From Streptomyces sp. KL109B (GTDB lineage: Bacteria > Actinomycetota > Actinomycetes > Streptomycetales > Streptomycetaceae), in assembly GCF_030766935.1 (NCBI RefSeq), contig NZ_JASERL010000002.1:62001-126000 (forward strand): a stretch of DNA of 64,000 nt. The letters are read 5' to 3'. The position numbers were made by a program, and so were the translations under genes. This document shows positions 17,620 to 25,978 of the stretch, in pieces; within the stretch, counting starts at the first letter, position 1; every line of letters begins with the position of its first letter. The notes below the pieces were generated by a model that ran no database searches, was not told the origin of the DNA, and saw only the letters and a program-made list of their open reading frames with translations.

Positions 17620-19055
17620 GCCGCCTCCCGGAACAGATGGCCGCGGGGGCGGCCGAGGGCGGCGAGCGCGGCGTCGGCGGCACTGGTGCCGCTGCGGACA
17701 GCGCTTTCCATGGTCGCGGGCCACCCGGTGGCGGTCCACGCGCCGGCCAGGTACAGGCCGGGGGCATTGGTGCGGGCCGAGGGCCGCAGTGCGCCGACTC
17801 CGGGGGTCGGCGCGAAGGTCGCCGTCCGCTCCCGGGTGACGAAGAAGTCGTGGATGGTGGCCCCGCGCGCGGCGGGCAACAGCCGCTCAAGCTCCGGGAC
17901 ATAGCGCTTACGAAGGGTGGCCACGGGCGCGTCGATCTCGTCCTGCGCGGCCGACTGGGAGACGGCGAGGTACTGGCCACTGGTGAGACCGGAAGCCTCG
18001 GTCCGGTCGAAGACCCACTGCACCGGCGAACCGAGCGCCGTGAAGAACGGCCGCTTGACGACCTTGCGGTCGTACACCACATGCAAGTTGAGGATCGGAG
18101 CGGTGCCGATGTCGAGCAACCGCTGCTTGTCGTCCAGCGCCTGGTCCGGCAGCAGCCCGTGCGCCTCGCGCTGCGGCACGGCGAGCACGACGGCGTCGGC
18201 CCGCAGCACCTCCCCGCAGCCGTCCGGGCCCTCGGGAACCTCCACGGCCCAACGCCCGTTGTCCGTACGGGAGATGGAGGTGACGCGTGTACGGAGTCCG
18301 GTGCGTACGCCCGAGGAGTCGAGCGCCTTGCGGGCGAGAGTGTCGTGGAGTTCACCGAGGGGCACCTTCGCCCACCCGATGTCGGCGGCGCCCGGTTCGG
18401 ACAGCAGCCCGGTCTTGAACACCATGGCGGCGAGGCCCAGCGAGGAGTCCCCCGCCACCGCGTTCAGGGTCGCGACGCCGACGAGGTCCCACAGCGCCTC
18501 GATGGCCCGCTGTGTCTGCCCGTGCTCGGCCAGCCAGGAGCCGAAGTCCCGCTTGTCGAGCGCCGGATCGGCGGGATCGAGCCCCTTGAGGGCGAGCGCG
18601 GCACGGCCGACGTTGGCGCGCTCGGCGAGCGTCAGATGCGGGTACGTGGCGAGGCTCTTCGCCAGATGCAGCGGCACCGGCAGCGCGGTGCGCCGCAGCC
18701 GGCCGAGCCGGTTCCTGTCGGCGTCGAGTACGGGCACGTCGAGTCGTTCCTGCAGGGGTGCGAGCGAGGTCGCGTCGACGCGGTCGAGGAACCAGCGGTA
18801 GGCGGTGCAGCAGCGCAGGTACACGTGCTGGCCGTTGTCGACGGTGAGGTTGCCGCGCTTGAAGGAGAACGCGAGGCCGCCGAGCCGGGGCCGTCCTTCG
18901 AGGAGGGTGACGTCCATGCCGCCGTCGGCGAGGGCGAGCGCGGACGTGATGCCTGCGAGCCCACCGCCGACGACCACCGCGGTGGGCCTCGTTCGGGCCG
19001 CGGCGGCGTCCGCTTCCGCGTCGCGCACGTCGGTTGACGTGATCCCGTCGCTCAT
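17616..19055 (-). CDS. hpnE: Hydroxysqualene dehydroxylase HpnE
   Basis: A 479-residue FAD-dependent amine-oxidase-fold protein. Dinucleotide-binding GGGLAGITSALAL at 30-42, LLEGRPRLGGLAFSF, and a C-terminal FAD site (GLYLAGAWTATGWPATMESAV). It reduces hydroxysqualene to squalene in the HpnCDE route. ATG start in an ATGA overlap with the small upstream gene. Once annotated as phytoene dehydrogenase; the operon with hpnC/hpnD fixes the function. Confidence 0.94.
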   Translation of the reverse strand: MSDGITSTDVRDAEADAAAARTRPTAVVVGGGLAGITSALALADGGMDVTLLEGRPRLGGLAFSFKRGNLTVDNGQHVYLRCCTAYRWFLDRVDATSLAPLQERLDVPVLDADRNRLGRLRRTALPVPLHLAKSLATYPHLTLAERANVGRAALALKGLDPADPALDKRDFGSWLAEHGQTQRAIEALWDLVGVATLNAVAGDSSLGLAAMVFKTGLLSEPGAADIGWAKVPLGELHDTLARKALDSSGVRTGLRTRVTSISRTDNGRWAVEVPEGPDGCGEVLRADAVVLAVPQREAHGLLPDQALDDKQRLLDIGTAPILNLHVVYDRKVVKRPFFTALGSPVQWVFDRTEASGLTSGQYLAVSQSAAQDEIDAPVATLRKRYVPELERLLPAARGATIHDFFVTRERTATFAPTPGVGALRPSARTNAPGLYLAGAWTATGWPATMESAVRSGTSAADAALAALGRPRGHLFREAA

Positions 19056-19225
19056 GCGCCCTCCCCCTGGGTGGTGCCTTCGGTGGTGCGTACGGCCTGC
19101 GTGGGGCCGGGTTCGACGGGTGTGACGAACACGCGGCCGACCGTTGCATGCAGGGACGCCGGGCCGCCCCGGAGGGTTGCCCGCCGTTTCGGCCTTGACG
19201 TGTCGATCCGGCCCGCGATGTCCAT
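19052..19225 (-). CDS. Small protein between hpnD and hpnE (DUF6380-like)
   Basis: A 57-residue basic protein with the central motif PKRRATLRGGPASLHATVGR and a Pro/Thr/Gly-rich tail. A good GGAGG site stands before its ATG. Its start overlaps the hpnD stop (TGATG) and its stop overlaps the hpnE start (ATGA), so it is fully woven into the operon. The KRRATLR-x-G-x-ASL core matches what I remember as DUF6380. No membrane segment. Function unknown; a coupling peptide or partner of HpnD/HpnE is conceivable. Confidence 0.7.
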   Translation of the reverse strand: MDIAGRIDTSRPKRRATLRGGPASLHATVGRVFVTPVEPGPTQAVRTTEGTTQGEGA

Positions 19226-20187
19226 CAGGCGCGCCTCCTGGCGGCGCCGCGGGTGGTGCCGCGCACGACGGTGCGGGCGTCGAGCCCCGACAGTCCGCGC
19301 ACGGCGACGTACGCCTTCTCGTGTCCGGGCAGCGAGACCCGGCCGCGGAGCACGGCCTCGGGGTCGCGCTCGATGCGGTCGAGGAGGCGGCGGTAGATGC
19401 CGGCCATGGCGGCGACGCAGGCGCCGGAGCGGCGGTCGAGCATGGGAAGCAGCCGGTAGCCCTCGGCGAACAGGGCGCGGGCGCGCCGGACTTCGAAGTG
19501 GACCAGGCCCGCGAAGTCCGAACCGGCCGGCGGCGTCGGGCCGTGGAATCCGGCGGAGCAGCCGAACTTGGCGAGGTCGTCGGCGGGCAGGTAGGTGCGC
19601 CCGTCCATGGCGTCCTCGCGAACGTCCCGCAGGATGTTGGTGAGTTGGAGTGCGAGCCCGAGCGTGTCCGCCAGCTCCGGCGCCCGCTCGACGCCGCGCG
19701 CCCCCGGTTCCGTACCGAAGACGCCGAGGGAGACCCGGCCGATGGCGCCCGCGACGCAGCGGCAGTAGACCTTCAGGTCGTCCCAGGTCTCGTAGGACTC
19801 GCCGCGCAGGTCCATCAGGACGCCGTCGATCAGCTCGTCGAGCCCGCCCAGCGGGATCGGGAAGCGGCTCGCGGCGTCGGCGAGGGCGACGGCCACCGGG
19901 TCGGTGTCGTCCTCCTCGACCTTGCCGTCCTGGACGCGGCCGAGCAGCGCCCTGGTCTCGTCGAGCCGGTGCGCCTTGATGTCCGGCTCAAGCGTGCCGT
20001 CGCCGATGTCGTCGACGCGGCGCGAGAACGCGTACACCGCCGACATCGCGCGCCGCTTCGGGGCCGGAAGCAGCCGGATCCCGTAGGCGAAGTTGCGGGC
20101 CTGCTGCCCGGTGACGGTCTCGCAGTAGCTGTATGCGGCGAGCACCGGCGCCGACACGGTCTGGTCTGACTCCACGGTCTTGCTCAC
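19225..20187 (-). CDS. hpnD: Presqualene diphosphate synthase HpnD
   Basis: A 320-residue squalene/phytoene synthase family enzyme, condensing two farnesyl diphosphates to presqualene diphosphate. First Asp-rich motif RRVDDIGDG (D59, D60, D63), second in NILRDVREDAMDGR, plus YCRCVAGAIG. Basic C-terminal tail. The GTG start overlaps the hpnC stop (GTGA). Assigned HpnD over HpnC by its longer length and motif spacing. Confidence 0.94.
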   Translation of the reverse strand: MSKTVESDQTVSAPVLAAYSYCETVTGQQARNFAYGIRLLPAPKRRAMSAVYAFSRRVDDIGDGTLEPDIKAHRLDETRALLGRVQDGKVEEDDTDPVAVALADAASRFPIPLGGLDELIDGVLMDLRGESYETWDDLKVYCRCVAGAIGRVSLGVFGTEPGARGVERAPELADTLGLALQLTNILRDVREDAMDGRTYLPADDLAKFGCSAGFHGPTPPAGSDFAGLVHFEVRRARALFAEGYRLLPMLDRRSGACVAAMAGIYRRLLDRIERDPEAVLRGRVSLPGHEKAYVAVRGLSGLDARTVVRGTTRGAARRRA

Positions 20188-21050
20188 CCCTCTCCTCGCA
20201 GAGTCGCTCCCACCTCGCGCAGCAATCGCGCCTTGGTGGGTTTGGGTGGTCCCGGAAGCACGTCGTACGACACGGCGGTGATCGCGTGGACCGCCGCCTT
20301 CCCCCCAGCGACGAACCCTGCCAGCAGCAGCTTCAGCCTGCCGTGGACGCTACCCACCAGGGGGGTGCCTTCATTCAGCAGCTTCAGGGCGCGTTCCGCC
20401 TCGTACGCGACCAGCGCGCGCACCGATGCGCCCGCGCTCGGCGCGGCCAGGTCGGCCTCGTCGACGTGGAACCTCTTCAGGTCCTCGGCCGGCAGGTAGA
20501 TCCGGTCGCGGCCCAGGTCCTCGGCCACGTCCTGGAGGTGCTCGACGATCTGGAGGCCGGTGCAGACGGCGTCCGAGAGGCGGATCCGCTCGGGGGTCGC
20601 GGTGTCGGTGATCGCGAGGACCAGGCGGCCGACCGGGTTGGCGGACAGCTCGCAGTAGGCGAGCAGGTCGTCGTACGTCTCGTAGCGCGTGACCAGCTGG
20701 TCCTGGCGGTTCGCGGCGATCAGGCCGAGGAACGGCTCGGGGGTGAGCGAGCGGCGCCGGACGGTGGGCCGCAGGGCCTTCAGGAGGGGGTGCCGCGGCG
20801 TCCCGTCGAAGACCTGCTCCAGGTCGGCCTCGAAGGCGTCCAGCATCGCGAGCCGGTCGTGGGCCCGATCGGGTGACACGCCCAGGTGCCCGGCGTCCGC
20901 GCCGCCGGGGGCGAGGTCGCCGTCGCCGATGTCGTCGACGAGGCGCGCGAAGCCGTACACGGCCATCAGGTCGTCGCGCCAGGCGCGCGGCAGGAAGAAG
21001 GGGGCCACGGGGAAGTTCTCATCGGCCGCCTTGTCGAGGGTGGCGGTCAC
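20184..21050 (-). CDS. hpnC: Hydroxysqualene synthase HpnC
   Basis: A 288-residue squalene-synthase-like enzyme converting presqualene diphosphate to hydroxysqualene. Motifs: ENFPVAPFFLPRAWRDDLMA, ARLVDDIGDGD (D39, D40, D43), YCELSANPVGRLVL, HLQDVAEDLGRDRIYLP. The first gene of the hopanoid operon. The GTG at 21050 overlaps the stop of a 22-codon upstream reading frame (21051-21115 region); no good ribosome site of its own is seen, so coupling to that frame is plausible. Confidence 0.94.
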   Translation of the reverse strand: MTATLDKAADENFPVAPFFLPRAWRDDLMAVYGFARLVDDIGDGDLAPGGADAGHLGVSPDRAHDRLAMLDAFEADLEQVFDGTPRHPLLKALRPTVRRRSLTPEPFLGLIAANRQDQLVTRYETYDDLLAYCELSANPVGRLVLAITDTATPERIRLSDAVCTGLQIVEHLQDVAEDLGRDRIYLPAEDLKRFHVDEADLAAPSAGASVRALVAYEAERALKLLNEGTPLVGSVHGRLKLLLAGFVAGGKAAVHAITAVSYDVLPGPPKPTKARLLREVGATLRGEG

Positions 21051-21117
21051 CGGATGCGGCCCGCTTCTCCGACGACGGCCAAAGCCCCGCGGAGCTGGAG
21101 AGTTTCCATAGCCATTG
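21049..21117 (-). CDS. Possible 22-residue leader ORF coupled to hpnC
   Basis: An ATG at 21117 opens a frame (MAMETLQLRGALAVVGEAGRIR) whose TGA overlaps the hpnC GTG start. A GGGAG lies about 11 bp upstream. It could be a true leader peptide or the remnant of a longer HpnC N-terminus. Weak on its own because of its size. Confidence 0.35.
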
Positions 21118-21410
21118 CCGTCACAACTCCCGTTCTACACTGCGGACCCAATACATCTCATTTCGGACACGCCGCCCGGGCGCCCGCCCGGCCGCCCAAC
21201 CCTGCCAGGGGTCGGGATGTCGCGCCTTATCGCCCCACATGCCGCGATTGAGGCCGGTACAGCTTACGTTGTACAACGGCCGCCCTCGCGTCGGGGTGTT
21301 CTGCACATCACAACAACACACCGATTGACGCCAAGATTCCTACAGGGCAAGGAAGTTGACCTCCCCTTGACCGTGATCGCCAATTACTTGGTGTCTACAG
21401 GCATATCAGA
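21118..21410. other. Promoter region of the hopanoid operon
   Basis: About 290 bp, no gene. The sequence is relatively AT-rich around 21240-21400. It contains the 12-bp palindrome at 21267-21278. No clear vegetative -35/-10 pair was identified on the minus strand. Confidence 0.45.
21267..21278. promoter_or_regulatory. Perfect 12-bp palindrome upstream of the hopanoid operon
   Basis: CGTTGTACAACG, about 150 bp upstream of the leader frame of hpnC. A candidate regulator site; no regulator gene is adjacent. Confidence 0.35.
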
Positions 21411-21439
21411 GGCCCCACCGGACGGAAGCCGGTGGGGCC
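21411..21439 (-). terminator. Hairpin terminator of the seven-gene phospho-polyol operon
   Basis: GGCCCCACCGG / CCGGTGGGGCC, 11-bp perfect stem with a 7-base loop, 29 bp beyond the stop of the Wzt/TagH-like ATPase gene. Separates this operon from the hopanoid operon transcribed in the same direction. Confidence 0.85.
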
Positions 21440-21467
21440 TCATATGACGTGGTCCAGGAGAGGGCGG

Positions 21468-22253
21468 TTACTTGCCCGTGAACTTCTCGTACTCCTTGAG
21501 TACCTCGGCCGTCGGACCGTCCATACGCAGTTCCCCGCGCTCCAGCCACAGGACGCGGTCGCAGGTGTCGCGGATGGACTTGTTGTTGTGACTCACCAGG
21601 AAGACCGTGCCGGCCTCCTTGCGCAGCTCGCGGATGCGGGCCTCGGAGCGCTTCTGGAACTTCTTGTCACCCGTCGCGAGCGCCTCGTCGATCATCAGCA
21701 CGTCGTGGTCCTTGGCGGCCGCGATCGAGAAGCGCAGGCGGGCCGACATGCCGGAGGAGTACGTCCGCATCGGCAGCGTGATGAAGTCGCCCTTCTCGTT
21801 GATGCCGGAGAAGTCGACGATGTCCTGGTAGCGCGACTTGACCTCCTCGCGGGACATGCCCATGGCCAGGCCGCCGAGGATCACGTTCCGCTCGCCCGTG
21901 AGGTCGTTCATCAGGGCCGCGTTCACGCCGAGCAGCGAGGGCTGGCCGTCGGTGTAGACCTTGCCCTTCTCGGCGGGCAGCAGGCCGGCGATGGCGCGCA
22001 GCAGGGTCGACTTGCCGGAGCCGTTCGTGCCGATGAGGCCGATGGCCTCGCCGCGGTACGCGGTGAACGTGACGCCCTTGACGGCGTGCACCTTGCGCAC
22101 GCCGCGCTCCTCGCCGCGCTTGAGCATGCGGCTCAGCGCGGAGGTCGCGCTGCCCTTGCCGGCCCGCGTGCCGTTGACGCGGTACACGATGTGCAGCTCG
22201 TCGGCGATGACCGTGGGGACGCGGGCGTCGGTGATGGTTTCGGTGTCAGCCAC
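21468..22253 (-). CDS. ABC polysaccharide/teichoic acid exporter, ATP-binding protein (Wzt/TagH-like)
   Basis: A 261-residue ABC ATPase. Walker A GTNGSGKST, ABC signature in YSSGMSARLRFS, Walker B VLMIDEALATGD, and H-loop VSHNNK. The YSSGM form and about 260-residue length are typical of the O-antigen/teichoic-acid export class. No carbohydrate-binding C-terminal domain is present. GTG start overlaps the end of the permease gene by 8 bp. Last gene of the operon starting at 28481. Confidence 0.93.
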   Translation of the reverse strand: MADTETITDARVPTVIADELHIVYRVNGTRAGKGSATSALSRMLKRGEERGVRKVHAVKGVTFTAYRGEAIGLIGTNGSGKSTLLRAIAGLLPAEKGKVYTDGQPSLLGVNAALMNDLTGERNVILGGLAMGMSREEVKSRYQDIVDFSGINEKGDFITLPMRTYSSGMSARLRFSIAAAKDHDVLMIDEALATGDKKFQKRSEARIRELRKEAGTVFLVSHNNKSIRDTCDRVLWLERGELRMDGPTAEVLKEYEKFTGK

Positions 22254-23175
22254 GGCCGTACCGCTCCTCTGCCTTCCAGAAGTAGACGAAGCCGAGCGCC
22301 GCGACGAGCACGGCCCAGCCAAGGGCCACGGCCCAGACGTGCGGCGGCAGGTTCTCGGAGCCGTAGCCGTCGATGAGCGCGAAGCGCATCAGGTCCATGA
22401 AGATCGCGGCCGGGTTCCACTGCAGGACGTCCGCGATCCACGTCGGCTTGCCCTCCAGCATGATCGGGATGGAGAACATGACGCCGGACGCGTACATCCA
22501 CGTACGCAGGATGAACGGCATCAGCTGCGCGAGGTCCGGGGTCTTCGAACCCGCTCGCGCCATGATCAGCGCGAGGCCCACGTTGAACAGGAACTGCAGC
22601 GCGAGGATCACCGGGATCAGCAGCCACGACAGGCTCGGGTAGCTGCCGAAGACGCATGCGACGACGACGAGCACGATCATCGAGTACAGCAGCTGCTGGA
22701 GCTGTTGCAGCGCGAAGGAGATGGGCAGCGAGGCACGCGGGAAGTGCAGCGCGCGCACCAGGCCCAGGTTGCCCGAGATCGCCCGCACGCCCGACATCAC
22801 CGAGGACTGCGTGAACGTGAAGACGAAGACGCCCGTCACCAGGAACGGGATGAAGACGTCCTGTCCCATGCCCTTGTCGGTGCCGAGCAGCTTGCCGAAG
22901 ATCAAGTAGTAGACCGCCGCGTTCAGCAGCGGCGTCGCCACCTGCCACACCTGGCCGAGCTTGGCCTGGCTGTACTGGGCGGTCAGCTTCGCCCGCGAGA
23001 ACGCGAGGATGAAGTGCCGCCGGCCCCACAACTGCCGTGCGTACTCGACCAGACCGGGGCGGGCCCCGCTGACGGACAAGCCGTACTTGTCGGCGAGCTC
23101 CCGCGGGGAGAGCCCGTCGTCGGGCGACGGAGCCGCGCTCACGGCGACTCCGGCGTCATGCGTTGTCTCACTCAC
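22246..23175 (-). CDS. ABC polysaccharide/teichoic acid exporter, permease (Wzm/TagG-like)
   Basis: A 309-residue ABC-2 permease with six hydrophobic segments. It has the amphipathic entry WGRRHFILAFSRAKLTAQYSQ and KLGQVWQVATPLLNAAVYY typical of TagG/Wzm, and a polar YASGVMFSI turn. Works with the downstream ATPase to flip a lipid-linked glycopolymer. GTG at 23175 chosen; an in-frame ATG at 23217 would add 14 residues. Neither has a strong ribosome site. Confidence 0.9.
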   Translation of the reverse strand: MSETTHDAGVAVSAAPSPDDGLSPRELADKYGLSVSGARPGLVEYARQLWGRRHFILAFSRAKLTAQYSQAKLGQVWQVATPLLNAAVYYLIFGKLLGTDKGMGQDVFIPFLVTGVFVFTFTQSSVMSGVRAISGNLGLVRALHFPRASLPISFALQQLQQLLYSMIVLVVVACVFGSYPSLSWLLIPVILALQFLFNVGLALIMARAGSKTPDLAQLMPFILRTWMYASGVMFSIPIMLEGKPTWIADVLQWNPAAIFMDLMRFALIDGYGSENLPPHVWAVALGWAVLVAALGFVYFWKAEERYGRG

Positions 23176-23263
23176 AAGAGGAACTTTCGTCTTCAAAAGC
23201 GCGACCTGGGCGGGCATGGCGAAAGGCCGGGAAGGGCAGCCATGCCGTCAAGGTACGAGCTTG

Positions 23264-24157
23264 TCAGATGACAGGGGGTCGGCCCAGTCGGGTCAGCCGC
23301 CACACGGTACGCCACTTCATGGGGCGCCTGGGGCCGCAGGGGGTCGTCCAGCCTTCCTTGAAGCCGCCGAGCCAGGCCCGCAACGCCGGGCCCGAAGGCC
23401 GCCGGGCCAGCGTCAACAGCAGCCAGACGCCGAGGTAGACCGGCACCAGGAGCGCGGGCAGATTGCGGCGGGCCAGCCAGACGCGGTTGCGGGCGACCAT
23501 GCGGTGGTAGACCGCGTGCCGGGACGGCGCCGTGGTCGGGTGGTGCAGGACCATGTCGGCGCGGTAGTCGATCATCCAGCCCGCGTCGAGGGCACGCCAG
23601 GCGAGGTCGGTCTCCTCGTGGGCGTAGAAGAACTCGGCCGGCAGCGGTCCGGCCTCGGCGATGACCCGCGTACGGACGGCGTTGGCGCCGCCGAGGAACG
23701 TGGTCACGCGCGAGGAGCGCATCGGGTCGGCGGCGCGCAGCCGCGGCACGTGGCGGCGCTGCGTCTCGCCGGTGTCCGGGTCCGCGATGCGGAAGCTGAC
23801 GATGCCGAGCCTGGGGTCGTCGGCGAATGCCTCGCGGCACTTGTTCGCCGTGTCCGTCAGCGGAAGGAGGCCGTCGTCGTCCAGGAACATCAGGATGTCG
23901 ACGTCCGAGCCGGAGGGGCCGAACGCCTCGATGCCTACGTTGCGTCCGCCCGGGATGCCGAGGTTCTCCGGCAGCTCGATCGTCCGTACGCCCTCGGGCA
24001 CGTCCGGGACCGGGGAGCCGTTGCCGACCACGACCACCTCGACCGGGTCGCCGTCCTGCTTGGCGACCGAGTCGAGGAGGGCGCGCAGCTCGGCCGGCCG
24101 GTTGCCCATGGTGATGACAACCGCGCCGACCTTCAACTGCCCTGTGCCGCCGCTCAC
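23264..24157 (-). CDS. GT2 family glycosyltransferase (rhamnosyl-type)
   Basis: A 297-residue GT-A fold enzyme. N-terminal VGAVVITMGNRPAEL, the sugar-nucleotide region ENLGIPGGRNVGIEAF, the metal-binding DDD (93-95, FLDDDGLLP), and the acceptor-site EEFYAHEETDLAWR-like segment (FFYAHEETDLAWRA). One hydrophobic C-terminal helix (LLVPVYLGVWLLLTLA) may tether it to the membrane. GTG start overlaps the preceding stop (GTGA). It fits glycosylation of the polymer or lipid made by this operon. Confidence 0.9.
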   Translation of the reverse strand: MSGGTGQLKVGAVVITMGNRPAELRALLDSVAKQDGDPVEVVVVGNGSPVPDVPEGVRTIELPENLGIPGGRNVGIEAFGPSGSDVDILMFLDDDGLLPLTDTANKCREAFADDPRLGIVSFRIADPDTGETQRRHVPRLRAADPMRSSRVTTFLGGANAVRTRVIAEAGPLPAEFFYAHEETDLAWRALDAGWMIDYRADMVLHHPTTAPSRHAVYHRMVARNRVWLARRNLPALLVPVYLGVWLLLTLARRPSGPALRAWLGGFKEGWTTPCGPRRPMKWRTVWRLTRLGRPPVI

Positions 24158-24933
24158 TTGAGCCTGCTCGAAGCGAGGATCGACACGAGGTGGAGCAGGG
24201 TCTGGAGGAGCGCGATGCCCGCCAGGACGGCCACACCCAGGCGCGAGAAGAACAGGTCGCCCCGGATCTGGTCCACGATCGCGAGGACCAGGATGAGGAG
24301 CGTCGCCTCGATGCCCAGGATGAGCCGGTGGAACTTCAGCATGGCGGCGGCCTTGCGGGCCGTGGCCATGCCGGAGGAGCGCATCTCGGACGCGGACTCC
24401 TTGACCTGCTCCTTGCCGCCGGCCGCGCGGGCCAGGCCCACGAGGTCCGTCTCGGCCTTGATCAGGATGGCGCCGAGCGCGGCGAGCGTGCCGAGGAAGG
24501 CCCACAGCCAGTCGATCCGCCCGGTGCCGAACAGGTCGGCGGCGCGCAGCCCGAAGCCGACCAGGACGGCGGCGTCGGTGAGGTACGCGCCGACCCGGTC
24601 CATCCAGACCCCGGTCAGCGAGTACTGCTTGCGCCACCGCGCGACCTCGCCGTCGACGCAGTCGAGCAGCAGGTACAGCTGCACCGCGACGATGCCGAGG
24701 ACCGCGCCCCAGATGCCCGGCACGAGCAGCGCCGGAGCCGCGAGGACGCCGCAGACGGTCATCAGGTAGGTCAGCTGGTTGGGCGAGACCTTGGTGTTCA
24801 CCAGGTGGCGGTCCACACGCAGCGAGACCTCGCGCATGTAGAGCCGGCCCATCCAGTGCTCACCGCTCCTGCGGTCCTTCACCCCTGCGGGGTGAACGAC
24901 CGGGCGGAGTTCAGCTACCGATGGCTTTTGCAT
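24154..24933 (-). CDS. CDP-alcohol phosphatidyltransferase family protein (fourth Asp replaced)
   Basis: A 259-residue membrane enzyme of the CDP-OH-P class, which moves a phospho-alcohol from CDP onto an acceptor. The motif starts D91-C-V-D94-G95-E-V-A98-R99, then G108 and D112, but the position of the last motif Asp (116) is Ala (MDRVGAYLTD); the next Asp is at 120. About five membrane segments. It sits between the G1PDH-like and GT2 genes with short overlaps. The missing residue raises the question of altered or lost catalysis. Confidence 0.88.
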   Translation of the reverse strand: MQKPSVAELRPVVHPAGVKDRRSGEHWMGRLYMREVSLRVDRHLVNTKVSPNQLTYLMTVCGVLAAPALLVPGIWGAVLGIVAVQLYLLLDCVDGEVARWRKQYSLTGVWMDRVGAYLTDAAVLVGFGLRAADLFGTGRIDWLWAFLGTLAALGAILIKAETDLVGLARAAGGKEQVKESASEMRSSGMATARKAAAMLKFHRLILGIEATLLILVLAIVDQIRGDLFFSRLGVAVLAGIALLQTLLHLVSILASSRLK

Positions 24934-25978
24934 AGTCGGCGTAGGCGTCCCTGATCTGATCGGTGGAGAGGTTCAGGTGCTCGAGGATCGTGTAGCGGCC
25001 CGGACGGGTCTGCGGAGCGAACTCCACGACCTTGACGAACTCCTCCACGGTGAAGCCGATCTCCTCCGGCAGCACGGGCAGGCCGTGCCGGCGCAGCACC
25101 TGCGCCATGTACACGGACTGGTCGCGGGCACCGCGCAGGTGCATCGCGAACGCCGCGCCCAGGCCGCACTGCTCGCCGTGGCTCGCCGCGCGCTTGGGGT
25201 AGAGGAGGTCGAAGGCGTGGTTGATCTCGTGGCAGGCGCCGGAGGCCGGACGCGAGTCGCCCGAGACCGACATGGCGATACCGGTGAGGACCAGGCCCTC
25301 GGCCAGCACCTGGAGGAAGTCGTCGTCGCCGACGCCGCCGGGGTGCCGCAGGACCGCCTCGCCCGCCTGGCGTGCCATGGCGGCGGCCAGGCCGTCGATG
25401 TCCTCGCCGCGCTCGCGGGCGCCCAGCTCCCAGTCCGCGACGGCGGAAATGTTGGAGAGGGCGTCACCGATGCCGGAGCGCACGAAGCGCACCGGGGCCT
25501 CACGGATGATGTCGAGGTCGATGACGACGCCGATCGGGTTCGGCACACCGTACGAGCCGCGGCCCGCGTCGTTGTCGAGGGTCGCGACGGGCGAGCACAG
25601 GCCGTCGTGCGACAGGTTCGTCGCGACGGCGACCAGTGGCACGCCCACGCGGGACGCCGCGAACTTGGCGCAGTCGATGATCTTGCCGCCGCCGAGGCCG
25701 ACCAGGGCGTCGTAGCGCCCGGCCTTCTTGACGTCGTCGGCGAGCTTGATCGCGTCGTCGATGGTGCCGCCGCCGACCTCGAACCACTCGGCGCGGGGCA
25801 GCGAGGGCTCAAGGCGGGCCTTGAGGGCGGCGCCCGAGCCACCGCTGATCGCGATGGCCAGGCGGCCCGTGGACGACGAGATCCGCTGGTCGGCGAGGAC
25901 CTTGGCCAGGTCGTCGAGCGCCCCGGACCGAATGTCGACGACGACCGGCGAAGGGATGAGTCTCGTCAGTACTGGCAC
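24911..25978 (-). CDS. Glycerol-1-phosphate dehydrogenase-like, Fe-ADH/AraM family
   Basis: A 355-residue metal- and NAD(P)-dependent enzyme. NAD-binding GLGGGKIIDCAKFAA (95-109), the G1PDH hallmark TNLSHDGLCSP (120-130), and metal ligands D172, H250 (in GACHEINHAFD) and H267 (SHGEQCG). These match the EgsA/AraM branch, which reduces DHAP to sn-glycerol 1-phosphate, better than alcohol dehydrogenases or dehydroquinate synthases. GTG start overlaps the nucleotidyltransferase stop by 13 bp. Substrate not proven; a ketose phosphate is likely. Confidence 0.85.
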   Translation of the reverse strand: MPVLTRLIPSPVVVDIRSGALDDLAKVLADQRISSSTGRLAIAISGGSGAALKARLEPSLPRAEWFEVGGGTIDDAIKLADDVKKAGRYDALVGLGGGKIIDCAKFAASRVGVPLVAVATNLSHDGLCSPVATLDNDAGRGSYGVPNPIGVVIDLDIIREAPVRFVRSGIGDALSNISAVADWELGARERGEDIDGLAAAMARQAGEAVLRHPGGVGDDDFLQVLAEGLVLTGIAMSVSGDSRPASGACHEINHAFDLLYPKRAASHGEQCGLGAAFAMHLRGARDQSVYMAQVLRRHGLPVLPEEIGFTVEEFVKVVEFAPQTRPGRYTILEHLNLSTDQIRDAYADYAKAIGS

